IMG/VR virus record: IMGVR_UViG_3300021375_000011
Coordinates: 56,836-120,835 of that record
Strand: one strand, 5' to 3'
DNA from: a virus
Length of the DNA: 64,000 bases
The translations under genes were made by a program, and so were the position numbers. A model generated the notes under the pieces. That model saw only the letters and a program-made list of their open reading frames with translations, was not told the DNA's origin and ran no database searches. Positions 53,959 to 62,344 of this stretch are shown piece by piece; the stretch's first letter is position 1; each line of letters opens with the position of its first letter.

Positions 53959-55001
53959 GTATTCATCATTTCAGTAAGTTCTTTCCAAAGCAATTTTTCA
54001 AACTGGTCACTATAAAACCAGTTGTAATTGTGCTCTACAGTGCTATTTACTGCGGTTTGCAAGGTGGTCTTTTCTTTTTGGCTCATTGTATTAATAGATT
54101 GTAACAGTTTGCCTATCTCGTATGTACGCACACCGTCTTCAGCTTCGTCATATGATTCGTCCCAAAAATCTCCAAATGTCCGAAAGCCATAACGACGTAG
54201 ATATTCTAAACTGCCCTTGCAACTCTGTATTATAAAAGGTTGTTGCATTACAATTGGCTTAAATGATTTTTCAGTAAGATGGTTCTTACGTCCTCTGAAA
54301 ACTGTTTCAGTAACAACATGAACCAAACTATTGTTTGCTTGTTCCCATAAATCAATTTTATGACTCTGTGCCGCATAACCTGAACCGTTATCAATCATAA
54401 GTGGCAATCGCACTTTAGGACAATCTAGTTCATATTTTACACATAATAATTCTAAACTTTGTCCTTCATATGGACATACATCTGGAAACGATATAAGATT
54501 TTTATCTAGCAAATCACGCCCAACAAACTGTTGAAGCATTTCTATTCTGTGTCTACGTTCACCACCAATTATATTATTAGGACAAAGAAAAGTATTATAA
54601 GGCTTGCGTTCTGAAAATTTTTGTGCTAAACTAGTACGATTATAACCACGATACCAATCAAGTGCAGCCCAAGCATGAAAAAAGTAATAACCATTTTCAA
54701 GTCCATAAGTATCACACACCCATGCAATATCATCACTTTGATATTCACTATGTATAATTTTACACGAGTTTTTTTGAGAGTAAATAGGCTGAAATTGTTC
54801 AATAAAAGATTTGAATCTATATCGATGTACTGGTTCTTGATCCCAAAATATAATTCTATTATTGCACTGATTGTCAACTGCTGGTTTGTTAACTATATTT
54901 TTAAATTCTGTACTACCAAACGGATCAAACCAATGCAATCCGTTTGTGCCTTTTGCAAGAGGCAAAAATACATTTTCATAAATTTCGTCGATACGTATCA
55001 T
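53946..55001 (-). CDS. Glycosyltransferase-like conserved phage protein, copy 2
   Basis: 351 aa. The C-terminal block NHLTEKSFKPIVMQQPFIIQ, SLEYLRRYGFRTFGDFWDES and YDEAEDGVRTYEIG matches copy 1. The N-terminus has RIIFWDQEPVHRYRF, a DQEP motif shared with many marine-phage members of this family. Role is probably sugar transfer, by the same weak reasoning as copy 1. Its ATG (55001-54999) overlaps the ATG of the divergent 595-aa gene within a single CATG, and no Shine-Dalgarno sequence is seen. Confidence 0.55.
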   Translation of the reverse strand: MIRIDEIYENVFLPLAKGTNGLHWFDPFGSTEFKNIVNKPAVDNQCNNRIIFWDQEPVHRYRFKSFIEQFQPIYSQKNSCKIIHSEYQSDDIAWVCDTYGLENGYYFFHAWAALDWYRGYNRTSLAQKFSERKPYNTFLCPNNIIGGERRHRIEMLQQFVGRDLLDKNLISFPDVCPYEGQSLELLCVKYELDCPKVRLPLMIDNGSGYAAQSHKIDLWEQANNSLVHVVTETVFRGRKNHLTEKSFKPIVMQQPFIIQSCKGSLEYLRRYGFRTFGDFWDESYDEAEDGVRTYEIGKLLQSINTMSQKEKTTLQTAVNSTVEHNYNWFYSDQFEKLLWKELTEMMNTWQI

Positions 55002-56787
55002 GTTTGATAAATGTTACTCATACTCAAAAGAAGCTCTTGCACAGTGTAAGACTAGGTACTTATGGGTGCTTGATAAGCACTGCGATTATTCTCACTTTGA
55101 CTTTAGTTGGGAGCCGGCACCCTGGGAAAGCCACTTTAGACATGCGTTTGCTTCACAATGGCAAAAGGATTCTGGCACATATTTAATTCCAAAAGCAGGT
55201 TACACTGAAACAAAGTACAACACAGATAATACTGTTGTAAGACTACCTGATGTAACAAAGTGGGATAGCATGGATAGCGACTTTGACTATTCGTGGCATC
55301 ACGACGTTACTGAACCGCCTTACATATACCAATTTGGAACTCAACATCAAACAACAGGTGGCCCGAGATATACTGTAGCAGGTGCTGAAAGCACAAAGTT
55401 TGTAGGTGATATTACATCACGGGTGCGTGCAGTTGCTGGTGGAGCAGTATTAATTAAGCACTTGAACACACCATATGATGCAAACGTAAACATCATTGAC
55501 AGCACACGTTTCATAAGCAATTATCTTGATACACTTAAAAGAATACTAAAAAAGATCGATTCAGAATACGTATGGGTAATAAGCGACTTATGCGATTACG
55601 CAGACTTTGACTTCAGTTGGCATCCTGCACTGTGGCAAAATCGCATGCTACATGTTTTTCCTAGCAATGAACAAAAGTTTGGAGACACATTTTTTATTCA
55701 TATAGAGAGTTTTTTAGAAACTGTAAAAGACATTAAACTGTTAGAATATTACACGCCTTTAAATTTTGTTGACAAACGTGTGAAACGTAAACCGCCTACT
55801 CAAGTAAAGTTTGACACAGATAGTGTCGTTAATGCAGTATGGTCACATGAATTTACCACACCGGTTGTCCAGTTTTATAGATATCAAATTGAAAAGCCAG
55901 TAACAATAAGTTTATGGCAAGAAAGATTACGCACAGTTGTGCCTCTTAAAAAAGGTAGCGAATCAGTGCTTGTACCAAAAGATGCAAAAAACTATATCAA
56001 ACAACAGGTTTATGATTATGAATGGATTGATAAAAAACATAAGCCTGCTGATGCTACGCCATTGGATATTGTGTATATCAGCAATGGCGAAAGCAATGCT
56101 GAACGTAACTGGGTTTGGCTTAACAGTGTGCATCAAGGAAATAATAGAATTGTTAGAGTAGATGGTGTTAAAGGAAGAGCTGAAGCATATCGTGCAAGTC
56201 TTGAAGCAAGTAATACAGACTGGGCATTTTGTGTGTTTGCTAAACTAGAAGTAAACAAAGATTTTGATTGGACATGGCAACCTGACAGATTACAAGAGCC
56301 TAAGCATTATATTTTCCATGCACACAATCCTGTAAATGGGTTGGAATATGGACATATGGCAATGATTGCTTACAATAAACAACTCGTAGCAAATAACCAA
56401 GCTCAAGGTTTAGACTTCACACTTGATCAAGAACATGAAGTTGTTCCGTTGCTTAGTGGGATTGCTCGTTATGCAGATGATCCTTGGATTGCATGGCGAA
56501 GTGCGTTTCGTGAATGTTTAAAATTAAAACATTCGTTACCAAACATAGACAACAACTATCGTTTAAGCCAGTGGTTACAAGCGGATACAACGTCTGCTGT
56601 GGCTGGATGGAGTGCAATAGGTGCACAAGATGCAGTAAATTATTATGAATCCGTTGATGGAGATTTTGCTAGTTTACGTTTAACATATGAATGGGAATGG
56701 TTAGCTGATCACTTGTTCAAGCACCACAACCTAACACCTGATCAATTATGTACTCAACTTCAAGATCAGTCAGTTCAGGATAGATAG
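55000..56787 (+). CDS. Multi-module protein with three related domains (glycosyltransferase-like?)
   Basis: 595 aa. Modules 1 and 2 (about 18-66 and 188-240) share YLWVLDKHCDYSHFDFSW and YVWVISDLCDYADFDFSWHP, each followed by a W-x-H/HE...P segment (WHHDVTEPPYIYQFGTQ, VWSHEFTTPVVQFYRYQ). Module 3 (about 355-500) has DIVYISNGESNAERNW, AYRASLEASNTDWAF, DFDWTWQP and NPVNGLEYGHMAMI. It is homologous to the 307-aa protein at 33814-34737. This is a marine-phage family with no assigned activity that I know; a sugar role is suggested only by context. The start codon lies in a CATG shared with the divergent gene. The end overlaps the convergent aminotransferase gene by 71 bases. Confidence 0.6.
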   Translation: MFDKCYSYSKEALAQCKTRYLWVLDKHCDYSHFDFSWEPAPWESHFRHAFASQWQKDSGTYLIPKAGYTETKYNTDNTVVRLPDVTKWDSMDSDFDYSWHHDVTEPPYIYQFGTQHQTTGGPRYTVAGAESTKFVGDITSRVRAVAGGAVLIKHLNTPYDANVNIIDSTRFISNYLDTLKRILKKIDSEYVWVISDLCDYADFDFSWHPALWQNRMLHVFPSNEQKFGDTFFIHIESFLETVKDIKLLEYYTPLNFVDKRVKRKPPTQVKFDTDSVVNAVWSHEFTTPVVQFYRYQIEKPVTISLWQERLRTVVPLKKGSESVLVPKDAKNYIKQQVYDYEWIDKKHKPADATPLDIVYISNGESNAERNWVWLNSVHQGNNRIVRVDGVKGRAEAYRASLEASNTDWAFCVFAKLEVNKDFDWTWQPDRLQEPKHYIFHAHNPVNGLEYGHMAMIAYNKQLVANNQAQGLDFTLDQEHEVVPLLSGIARYADDPWIAWRSAFRECLKLKHSLPNIDNNYRLSQWLQADTTSAVAGWSAIGAQDAVNYYESVDGDFASLRLTYEWEWLADHLFKHHNLTPDQLCTQLQDQSVQDR

Positions 56788-57811
56788 GCAAACTAAGCAC
56801 ACGTCTTGACAAACTTGTACTGCTTGCCAACATTGGCTTTACACCTTCAAAAGAACCTATTTCATTTATACCATATTCATAGTGTACTTTGGTATCAACT
56901 CCTGCTTCTTTCAAACAATCTTGCATGATATTTCTGTCTGTGTCTATATCAATAACGAATTTGTGAAAACAATGTTCTTGTGCATTAGAACTGTCAATCA
57001 AACATCTAGTGCTTGACTTTTCGCTGAGTCTTTCCATCCAGTAGAGACCAATTGTTCGTCTGCGTTCTTGCCATTCGTCGATGTATTTTGTTTTAATCAG
57101 CATTGTTGCACAGTCTATTTCACTCATACGGCTGTTTGTGCCGCCAGTGATATGAGCTGATCCATTGGCTCTGTACCACCTTACAAATCTATCAATACTG
57201 GCTACGTCTGTAACAACTGCCCCACCATTTGCATAGTTTGCTAGATTCTTTGTAGGATCAAAACTTATTGCACTGGTACTAATTCTTTTACCATCCCAAC
57301 TAAGCCAATGTTGAGCTGCATCTTCTACAACAATCCAGTCCTGCTCGTCAAGCATATCTTTGAACTTTTGTGTTTGGTAGTTCTTTAAACTGTTGCCATA
57401 CAAGCCAACCAAACATACTGCCATGTTATTATAATGATGTCCTGCAACACTGTCTATATCTAACATGCCATATGAATCTGTGTCAGCAACTACAACTTTC
57501 CATCCTGCATTCGTCCATGCATTAGCAGTTGCACGATAGGTCAAGTTAGGAATGATAACCTGCGGATGACTAATATTCAATTGTTTGTAGTGATACTTGG
57601 CAATTGCTTCTAGTGCAACAGTGCCTGAACCAATTGTGATAGCATGATCAGAATTATTACGTTTTGCCAACCATGATTCAAATTCTTCTGTGTAGTTGCC
57701 ATCCATAAGTTGGCCACTACGCAATACAATATCAATGGTATCGAGAATTTCGCTTCGTAGTTGATTATACTGTTTTTTTAGACCAGTAAACGGAATCTTT
57801 AATCCACTCAT
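56717..57811 (-). CDS. DegT/DnrJ/StrS-family PLP aminotransferase
   Basis: 364 aa from the ATG at 57811; a TTG four codons upstream is less likely. Features are IPFTGLKKQYNQLRSEILD, SGQLMDGNYTEEFE, the PLP-pocket GSGTVALEAIA, VVEDAAQHW with D164 and the catalytic Lys in ISFDPTKNL (K188). C-terminal HKFVIDIDTDRN and YPELTDLEVEYII fit the family. These enzymes transaminate keto-sugars (or keto-cyclitols) to amino sugars. It follows the epimerase gene, with which it overlaps, so both probably serve one nucleotide-sugar pathway. Confidence 0.88.
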   Translation of the reverse strand: MSGLKIPFTGLKKQYNQLRSEILDTIDIVLRSGQLMDGNYTEEFESWLAKRNNSDHAITIGSGTVALEAIAKYHYKQLNISHPQVIIPNLTYRATANAWTNAGWKVVVADTDSYGMLDIDSVAGHHYNNMAVCLVGLYGNSLKNYQTQKFKDMLDEQDWIVVEDAAQHWLSWDGKRISTSAISFDPTKNLANYANGGAVVTDVASIDRFVRWYRANGSAHITGGTNSRMSEIDCATMLIKTKYIDEWQERRRTIGLYWMERLSEKSSTRCLIDSSNAQEHCFHKFVIDIDTDRNIMQDCLKEAGVDTKVHYEYGINEIGSFEGVKPMLASSTSLSRRVLSLPIYPELTDLEVEYIIDQVLGCGA

Positions 57812-58748
57812 AATAGTTTTCAAGTCCTTCTTCTATTTCTATTTTTGGATTAAATTTAAATGCCATCATTGCACTTGTACAATCAAGTGTGCCTCTGCTG
57901 GGCATATTTGTTTTCTTGGCTCTAACTTTTACAGTGCCTTTGCCTACTAACTTTACAATAGCATTTGCTACATCTAATATTTTTTCTTTTTTGCCTCTGC
58001 TGATATTATATGTGCCAGTTACATCTTTAGTAACACTTGCAAGTGCAATGCCAGTGGCAGTATCTTTTACATAGGTAAAATCCAATGTTTGGTCTTTGCC
58101 GTTTACATACAAGGTCTCATCAGCTATTGCACGTTTAAAAAATGTGCCTATTACTCTATTGCTAACATCAAGTGGTCCGTATACCGCAGTTGGTCTTATT
58201 ATTACATAACTCTGCCCAGTGGTACGATTGTATTCTTTTACCAACTCTTCGCCTGCTATTTTCCAAATGCTATACTGTCCACATGGATTAAGTGCGGTTT
58301 CCTCTGATGCTTCGTCAAAGTCGCCATACACCATACTAGAACTTATATAAACAAACTTTGCAGTTTTATGACGTGTGCAACAATCTAATAGGTTTGCAGT
58401 GCCTACGCACATAGTTCTGGCTGCTTCAATTGGATTGTCTTTAACTGCGGCTTCGTTTGGAAAACTAGCTAAGTGTATAACAACATCTGGCTGGAATGTT
58501 TTAAATATTTCATCTATTTCTGGTACACAAATGTCTTCTTTAAAGATTTGTGTGTTAGTATCAATTGCTTTAAGGCGTTGTGCAAACAGATATTCAAGTT
58601 CTTCTTTTGGAAGACTGCCATATGTAGTAAATGCGTCTACTGCTTGTACATCATTTTTTCTGGATTTTTGTAATTCTTTAATTACATTGTGTCCAATAAG
58701 GCCAACACCGCCGGTTACTAGTATCTTTTTCTTTTTAGCTGTTGCCAT
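57765..58748 (-). CDS. NAD-dependent epimerase/dehydratase (extended SDR)
   Basis: 327 aa from the ATG at 58748, which has GAGG nine bases upstream; ATG 58754 and a TTG further up are alternatives. The Rossmann motif GGVGLIG is at 13-19, the catalytic Ser near 138 (VYISSSMVYGD) and YxxxK as Y159-SIW-K163. It resembles GalE-type sugar-nucleotide 4-epimerases or dehydratases; the substrate cannot be read off. With the adjacent aminotransferase it would make an amino sugar. Overlaps thyX by 14 bases. Confidence 0.88.
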   Translation of the reverse strand: MATAKKKKILVTGGVGLIGHNVIKELQKSRKNDVQAVDAFTTYGSLPKEELEYLFAQRLKAIDTNTQIFKEDICVPEIDEIFKTFQPDVVIHLASFPNEAAVKDNPIEAARTMCVGTANLLDCCTRHKTAKFVYISSSMVYGDFDEASEETALNPCGQYSIWKIAGEELVKEYNRTTGQSYVIIRPTAVYGPLDVSNRVIGTFFKRAIADETLYVNGKDQTLDFTYVKDTATGIALASVTKDVTGTYNISRGKKEKILDVANAIVKLVGKGTVKVRAKKTNMPSRGTLDCTSAMMAFKFNPKIEIEEGLENYYEWIKDSVYWSKKTV

Positions 58749-59415
58749 TTGCATATGCCTCAATATTAGGAAATATTTTTGCTATAGCATCAGCACAGGC
58801 ATGTGCGATATCCATGTGTTCTTGTTGAGTACCGTTAGCACCTCTTAGTTCAACATAGTGTATCCAACTACGTATTGTACCATTCATGTACAGTGTGGTC
58901 TTTGTGATACCTTCAGGCAATACTTTACGTGCTTGTTCTTTAGCAATGCCCTTTTTTATAGCCCAGTCGTATTCTTTTTTGGCTAGTACACCGATACGAC
59001 GTTGTGCCCGTTCCCATTCCAATTGGAGTTCTCCATCATCCGTTTTGATACTGTTTTGCCTGTTCTTTGGATCCTGTAGTCTGGCTTCTGAATATTCAAA
59101 CATGTCGCCTTGTTCATCAGGATTGGCGTATCGTTGCGAAAACTCTTGGAAACTAAAACTTCTATGTCGCACTATTTGATGTGCAATATCACGAGTGGTT
59201 TGAATTTCTAAACAAGCACTTGCCATTTCAAAGGGTGACCAATGTTTGTGTTTAACCAAATAGTTAAGCAACTTTTCGTGTGTGGCAGTGTTTATTTGAT
59301 GATTTGGATTGGAAACTTTTGCACAATAGGCAATTAAATCCTGTGTGCTTTTCAGTGGTTCGTCGTAGGTTTGAAACTCACTTGGCTTGCTGTATGATAC
59401 TAATCTTACTTTCAT
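58735..59415 (-). CDS. thyX: Flavin-dependent thymidylate synthase ThyX
   Basis: 226 aa. The ThyX signature RHRxxSxxExSxRY is present as RHRSFSFQEFSQRY at 83-96, and the C-terminal LYMNGTIRSWIHYVELR is also typical. ThyX makes dTMP from dUMP with methylene-tetrahydrofolate and FAD, and is common in marine phages for DNA synthesis on an AT-rich genome. ATGA-type overlap with the upstream small gene. Confidence 0.95.
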   Translation of the reverse strand: MKVRLVSYSKPSEFQTYDEPLKSTQDLIAYCAKVSNPNHQINTATHEKLLNYLVKHKHWSPFEMASACLEIQTTRDIAHQIVRHRSFSFQEFSQRYANPDEQGDMFEYSEARLQDPKNRQNSIKTDDGELQLEWERAQRRIGVLAKKEYDWAIKKGIAKEQARKVLPEGITKTTLYMNGTIRSWIHYVELRGANGTQQEHMDIAHACADAIAKIFPNIEAYANGNS

Positions 59416-59717
59416 AGTTTTTCTAAATACCCTTTTGTTAACGGTTCTATACGATCAGCCACTGCATTTATGTCAACCACAAAGTCTAATTTCACGACTT
59501 CTTTGCCGTGTATGGTACCCATATTTTTGCTTACAACGACTTCAATATCTTCTATATCAAGACCCTGTTTTCTTAAGGTGCCGAGATTAATTGTACGTTG
59601 CTTTCCATCTGCAAGTTTGATTACAACTTTCTTAACAACATCAATAGGAATCATCTCTTGATCAATAGAGTCAATTACTTGTTTCCATTTATCAAGTTTT
59701 GTAAATGGTAGATTCAT
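59412..59717 (-). CDS. Small conserved phage protein
   Basis: 101 aa. Contains VVIKLADGKQRTINLGTLRK and VVVSKNMGTIHGKEVVKLDF. The composition suggests a small alpha/beta protein with no membrane segment. I associate it with conserved hypotheticals of marine T4-like phages but know no function. Directly abuts the next gene upstream and overlaps thyX by four bases. Confidence 0.7.
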   Translation of the reverse strand: MNLPFTKLDKWKQVIDSIDQEMIPIDVVKKVVIKLADGKQRTINLGTLRKQGLDIEDIEVVVSKNMGTIHGKEVVKLDFVVDINAVADRIEPLTKGYLEKL

Positions 59718-60485
59718 TTATGCTTTTGCTTTAGCTGGTCTTCCACGTTTCTTTTTCACAGGTGTTGCTGGTACACCCATCATTGTATTAGCTTCTGCCT
59801 GCATACGTTGTGATTCTGCTAACATACTTTGTGCTTCAGCAGCCATTCTGTCTGCTTGAGCTTTCATATTATTAGCAATTACATCATCAGTAAGTGCACC
59901 TGTTTGTGGTGCAGCCATTGCTTGCTCTTGTGCATATGTAGGTTGTGTCATTGCGGCACTTGCTGGATTTGTAACGCCTGCATTTTCATTTAATTGCTTG
60001 TTTGAAGTTGAATTTAAACTTCCTGGAGCAATATAGTTTGGACCGCCAACTTCTCTACCAAATTCATCACGTGGACGAACTTTACCAGTGTACCCACCTT
60101 CAGCATCAAGTGCTGCCATTTTCTTAATAGCATCCTCGCCTTGCTTCATTTCATTTAGTATCTTGTTTAATTCATCTAAACGTACATTTGATGTAGGTGT
60201 TGCAGTTACTACAACGTCTGAAGTTTTAAGTTTTTTAATCCAACGTTCCTGATGACATCTTTGTAGTATTGGTGTACCATCTGAAAATAGTTTACTGTGC
60301 AGTGCATCACCAAGTGATTCTGCTTGTTGGCACTCTACACTCTCAAGAGCTTTCATAAAATCACTTGAAAGTTGTGATTGCATGTTCATTGGGTACACAA
60401 CTAGACACATATGTCCTTCATCAGGTACTTCTCTAAATAAAATAGCAACCTTGCGATCACTGTGTTTTCCTAGGTGTTTAATCAT
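59718..60485 (-). CDS. Conserved phage protein with C-terminal AT-hook-like tail
   Basis: 255 aa from the ATG at 60485, which has AAGGAGA at ideal spacing; the longer form lacks this. The N-terminal 120 residues are a folded domain (KVAILFREVPDEGHMCLVVY, TPILQRCHQERWIKKLK). A Gln/Ala/Met-rich helical stretch follows (ADRMAAEAQSMLAESQRMQA). The end is KKKRGRPAKAKA, in which RGRP is the AT-hook core that binds the DNA minor groove. A DNA-associated role is inferred from the tail only. Confidence 0.72.
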   Translation of the reverse strand: MIKHLGKHSDRKVAILFREVPDEGHMCLVVYPMNMQSQLSSDFMKALESVECQQAESLGDALHSKLFSDGTPILQRCHQERWIKKLKTSDVVVTATPTSNVRLDELNKILNEMKQGEDAIKKMAALDAEGGYTGKVRPRDEFGREVGGPNYIAPGSLNSTSNKQLNENAGVTNPASAAMTQPTYAQEQAMAAPQTGALTDDVIANNMKAQADRMAAEAQSMLAESQRMQAEANTMMGVPATPVKKKRGRPAKAKA

Positions 60486-60732
60486 CTTTTGTTTCTCCTT
60501 CAGCAGTAGACGTCTCTTCTGCATCTTTTGGGGGTTGGTTGGCTACTAGCCATTTTGTTATCCTATTATATGTACTGCCTACAATTTCAAGTTCTTTCGC
60601 CTCAAATGCACCTTTTGCAGATCCAATTTCGATTATTGTTTTGCAATTTACAATATCTTGAATGCTTAGGGTAACAGCTTCTTCTTCTGCCTTTGGCATC
60701 GGAATTTCTTTGTTTTCTTCTGTCTCTGTCAT
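60478..60732 (-). CDS. Small acidic conserved phage protein
   Basis: 84 aa. Central conserved helix pair TLSIQDIVNCKTIIEIGSAK and GAFEAKELEIVGSTYNRITK between acidic ends. This resembles a short protein found widely in T4-like marine phages, with no known role. Overlaps the start of the AT-hook protein gene. It is the first gene of the ThyX-containing minus-strand run. Confidence 0.75.
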   Translation of the reverse strand: MTETEENKEIPMPKAEEEAVTLSIQDIVNCKTIIEIGSAKGAFEAKELEIVGSTYNRITKWLVANQPPKDAEETSTAEGETKDD

Positions 60733-60757
60733 ACTTTTAATTATCCTAATGTGAGTT

Positions 60758-60774
60758 AACTACGTAGTTTATTT
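60758..60774. repeat. 17-bp repeat/palindrome shared with 11073-11089
   Basis: AACTACGTAGTTTATTT occurs here, 26 bases upstream of the small acidic gene's start, and again between gp25 and gp6. The first 12 bases are palindromic. Candidate regulator-binding site. The stretch 60733-60800 holds no other clear element; on the minus strand a GATAAT lies nearer the gene, without a good -35. Confidence 0.45.
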
Positions 60775-60800
60775 ACTGTTTTAGAGGTGTTTAGGTAAAA

Positions 60801-60998
60801 TTAGTAGTCTGGACGTTCCATAAAACATGCAGTTTCTGGATCGTTGTATTCTAATTCATACTGACAGGTTATATACCATTCACGCGAATTTGCCCAGTCT
60901 GGAGCATCAGTGCCGTCGTATATAGCAACTTCATCTAATGCACTAACGTCTGCGTCTGTTAATAGTCCATATTCTGGTTGATCATGAATCATCTTCAT
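60801..60998 (-). CDS. Unknown small protein
   Basis: 65 aa from the ATG at 60998, which overlaps the end of the VWA gene by 17 bases; the much longer frame upstream lies inside that gene and is unlikely. Acidic, with ADVSALDEVAIYDGTDAPDW and EYNDPETACFMERPDY. No family recognised. Confidence 0.6.
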   Translation of the reverse strand: MKMIHDQPEYGLLTDADVSALDEVAIYDGTDAPDWANSREWYITCQYELEYNDPETACFMERPDY

Positions 60999-62238
60999 AT
61001 ATTGCCCATGTACCAAAGGGCGGATTAGGATTCTTATCGCCATGTATAATAAACACTGTATCACAGTAGTTAGGATCACCCCAACTATCATATGGATAAC
61101 CATCTGTAAACATTACTAGCCTTTTAGGATCAATTGCTTCTGCTTTTAGATAATCAAACACACAATCAAAGTCAGTACCGCCTCCACCTTTGATTTCATA
61201 CTCGTCAATCTCATCTATGTTGTCATCTGTGAACACCTGTACATTGTAAACTTCAGTATCAAAACAACAAATAGTAACACGGAACTGTCCATATTCTTCC
61301 ATAATGCCTTTGACTTCACTCATAAAGTCTCTGCCCTGTTCAGACCCAATTGAACCACTCATGTCCAATGCACAAAAGATATCAACATATTCATCATTGT
61401 CCATACCCGGAAGTATAGCATCCATGTGCCATCCTTTACGGTGCATACGTTTAAATGTATAGTCTGACTTGATAGTGCTTTGCATCTGCATACGTAGCAA
61501 GTCTCTCCAGTTCATCTTAGGCTCAGTAAGTTGTGCAACAATACGTTTAACACCTGCTGGTACATTGCCTGGATCTGATGCCTGTGCGGCACTAAGCATG
61601 GCTTCTTTTATTTCTTCTTTGATCTTTTCACGTTCTTCTTTGCTGAACTTTGCAGGTCCACTCTTGCCATCTTCGCCTTCGCCTTCACCTTCTTTACCAT
61701 CCAAGTGCTGATCAATCAACTGCTTAACAAGTTGATCCATATCAATCTTATCAGCATTTTCATAAAGGTCATCATATACTTCTTCTGAACTCCAACCTTC
61801 ATATTTTACGTCATACAAACACGGAACAGTTTTAATAAACTCACCTACTCTGTGCTTTTGTAGATCAGCATTAACACAATAGTCAGCAGCTATGTTATGC
61901 AACTGTGGATCTCTATCACCACGTCTGCCCATATGATCATATACACAGTGTAGCACTTCATGTCCAAAAAGAAATTCAACTTCTTTAGGACGTAGCATTT
62001 TAATAAACTTTGAATTGTAGTAAAAGTTTCTACCATCAGTTGCGGCAGTTGCACACCATTCATCAGCATTAACAAGTTTTAATCTAGTAGCAAGGTTACC
62101 AAAGAAACTAGCACGTAACAACATACCAACTCTTGCAGTGATCAATATTTCACGTACTTCTCTATCACGTGCAGGATCCATTGGACCTAGTATGTCCTTG
62201 AACTTGTCTGCAATATCCTTGTTTACTGTATCTGCCAT
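60982..62238 (-). CDS. VWA-domain metallopeptidase-like protein
   Basis: 418 aa. The N-terminal half has a zinc-binding HExxH (FGHEVLHCVYDHMGRR, H93 and H97). An acidic Gly/Glu linker follows at 175-205. The C-terminal half is a VWA domain with the MIDAS DMSGSIGS (from D292) and MFTDGYPYDSWGD. This two-part plan is the DUF2201/VWA family found next to MoxR-type ATPases in bacteria and phages; one such ATPase is encoded at the right edge of this window. Together they may act as a chaperone or metal-insertion pair. The gene has its own strong promoter. Confidence 0.85.
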   Translation of the reverse strand: MADTVNKDIADKFKDILGPMDPARDREVREILITARVGMLLRASFFGNLATRLKLVNADEWCATAATDGRNFYYNSKFIKMLRPKEVEFLFGHEVLHCVYDHMGRRGDRDPQLHNIAADYCVNADLQKHRVGEFIKTVPCLYDVKYEGWSSEEVYDDLYENADKIDMDQLVKQLIDQHLDGKEGEGEGEDGKSGPAKFSKEEREKIKEEIKEAMLSAAQASDPGNVPAGVKRIVAQLTEPKMNWRDLLRMQMQSTIKSDYTFKRMHRKGWHMDAILPGMDNDEYVDIFCALDMSGSIGSEQGRDFMSEVKGIMEEYGQFRVTICCFDTEVYNVQVFTDDNIDEIDEYEIKGGGGTDFDCVFDYLKAEAIDPKRLVMFTDGYPYDSWGDPNYCDTVFIIHGDKNPNPPFGTWAIYEDDS

Positions 62239-62268
62239 GTGCCACTCCTAATTTCTAACTGTATAAAC

Positions 62269-62296
62269 ATTATAACACATATATGAACTGTGTCAA
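62269..62296 (-). promoter_or_regulatory. Consensus sigma70 promoter for the VWA gene
   Basis: On the minus strand, perfect TTGACA (62296-62291), 16-base spacer, perfect TATAAT (62274-62269). The start is expected about 25 bases before the VWA gene's ATG. Confidence 0.85.
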
Positions 62297-62344
62297 CCTT
62301 TTTTACAGAAAAGATAGCTGCCACCTAACCTCGCCCACTATCAT

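Noticed and set aside
50126-58748. DNA hypermodification pathway
   Set aside because: ThyX is present, but I see no base hydroxymethylase, nucleotide kinase specific for modified bases or DNA glycosyltransferase, so linking the sugar genes to modified DNA would be guesswork.
60999-61103. Hydrophobic N-terminal extension (MVIHMIVGVILTTVIQCLLY) of the small gene at 60801
   Set aside because: It is the shadow of the VWA coding sequence in another frame; an apparent membrane segment here is an artefact.
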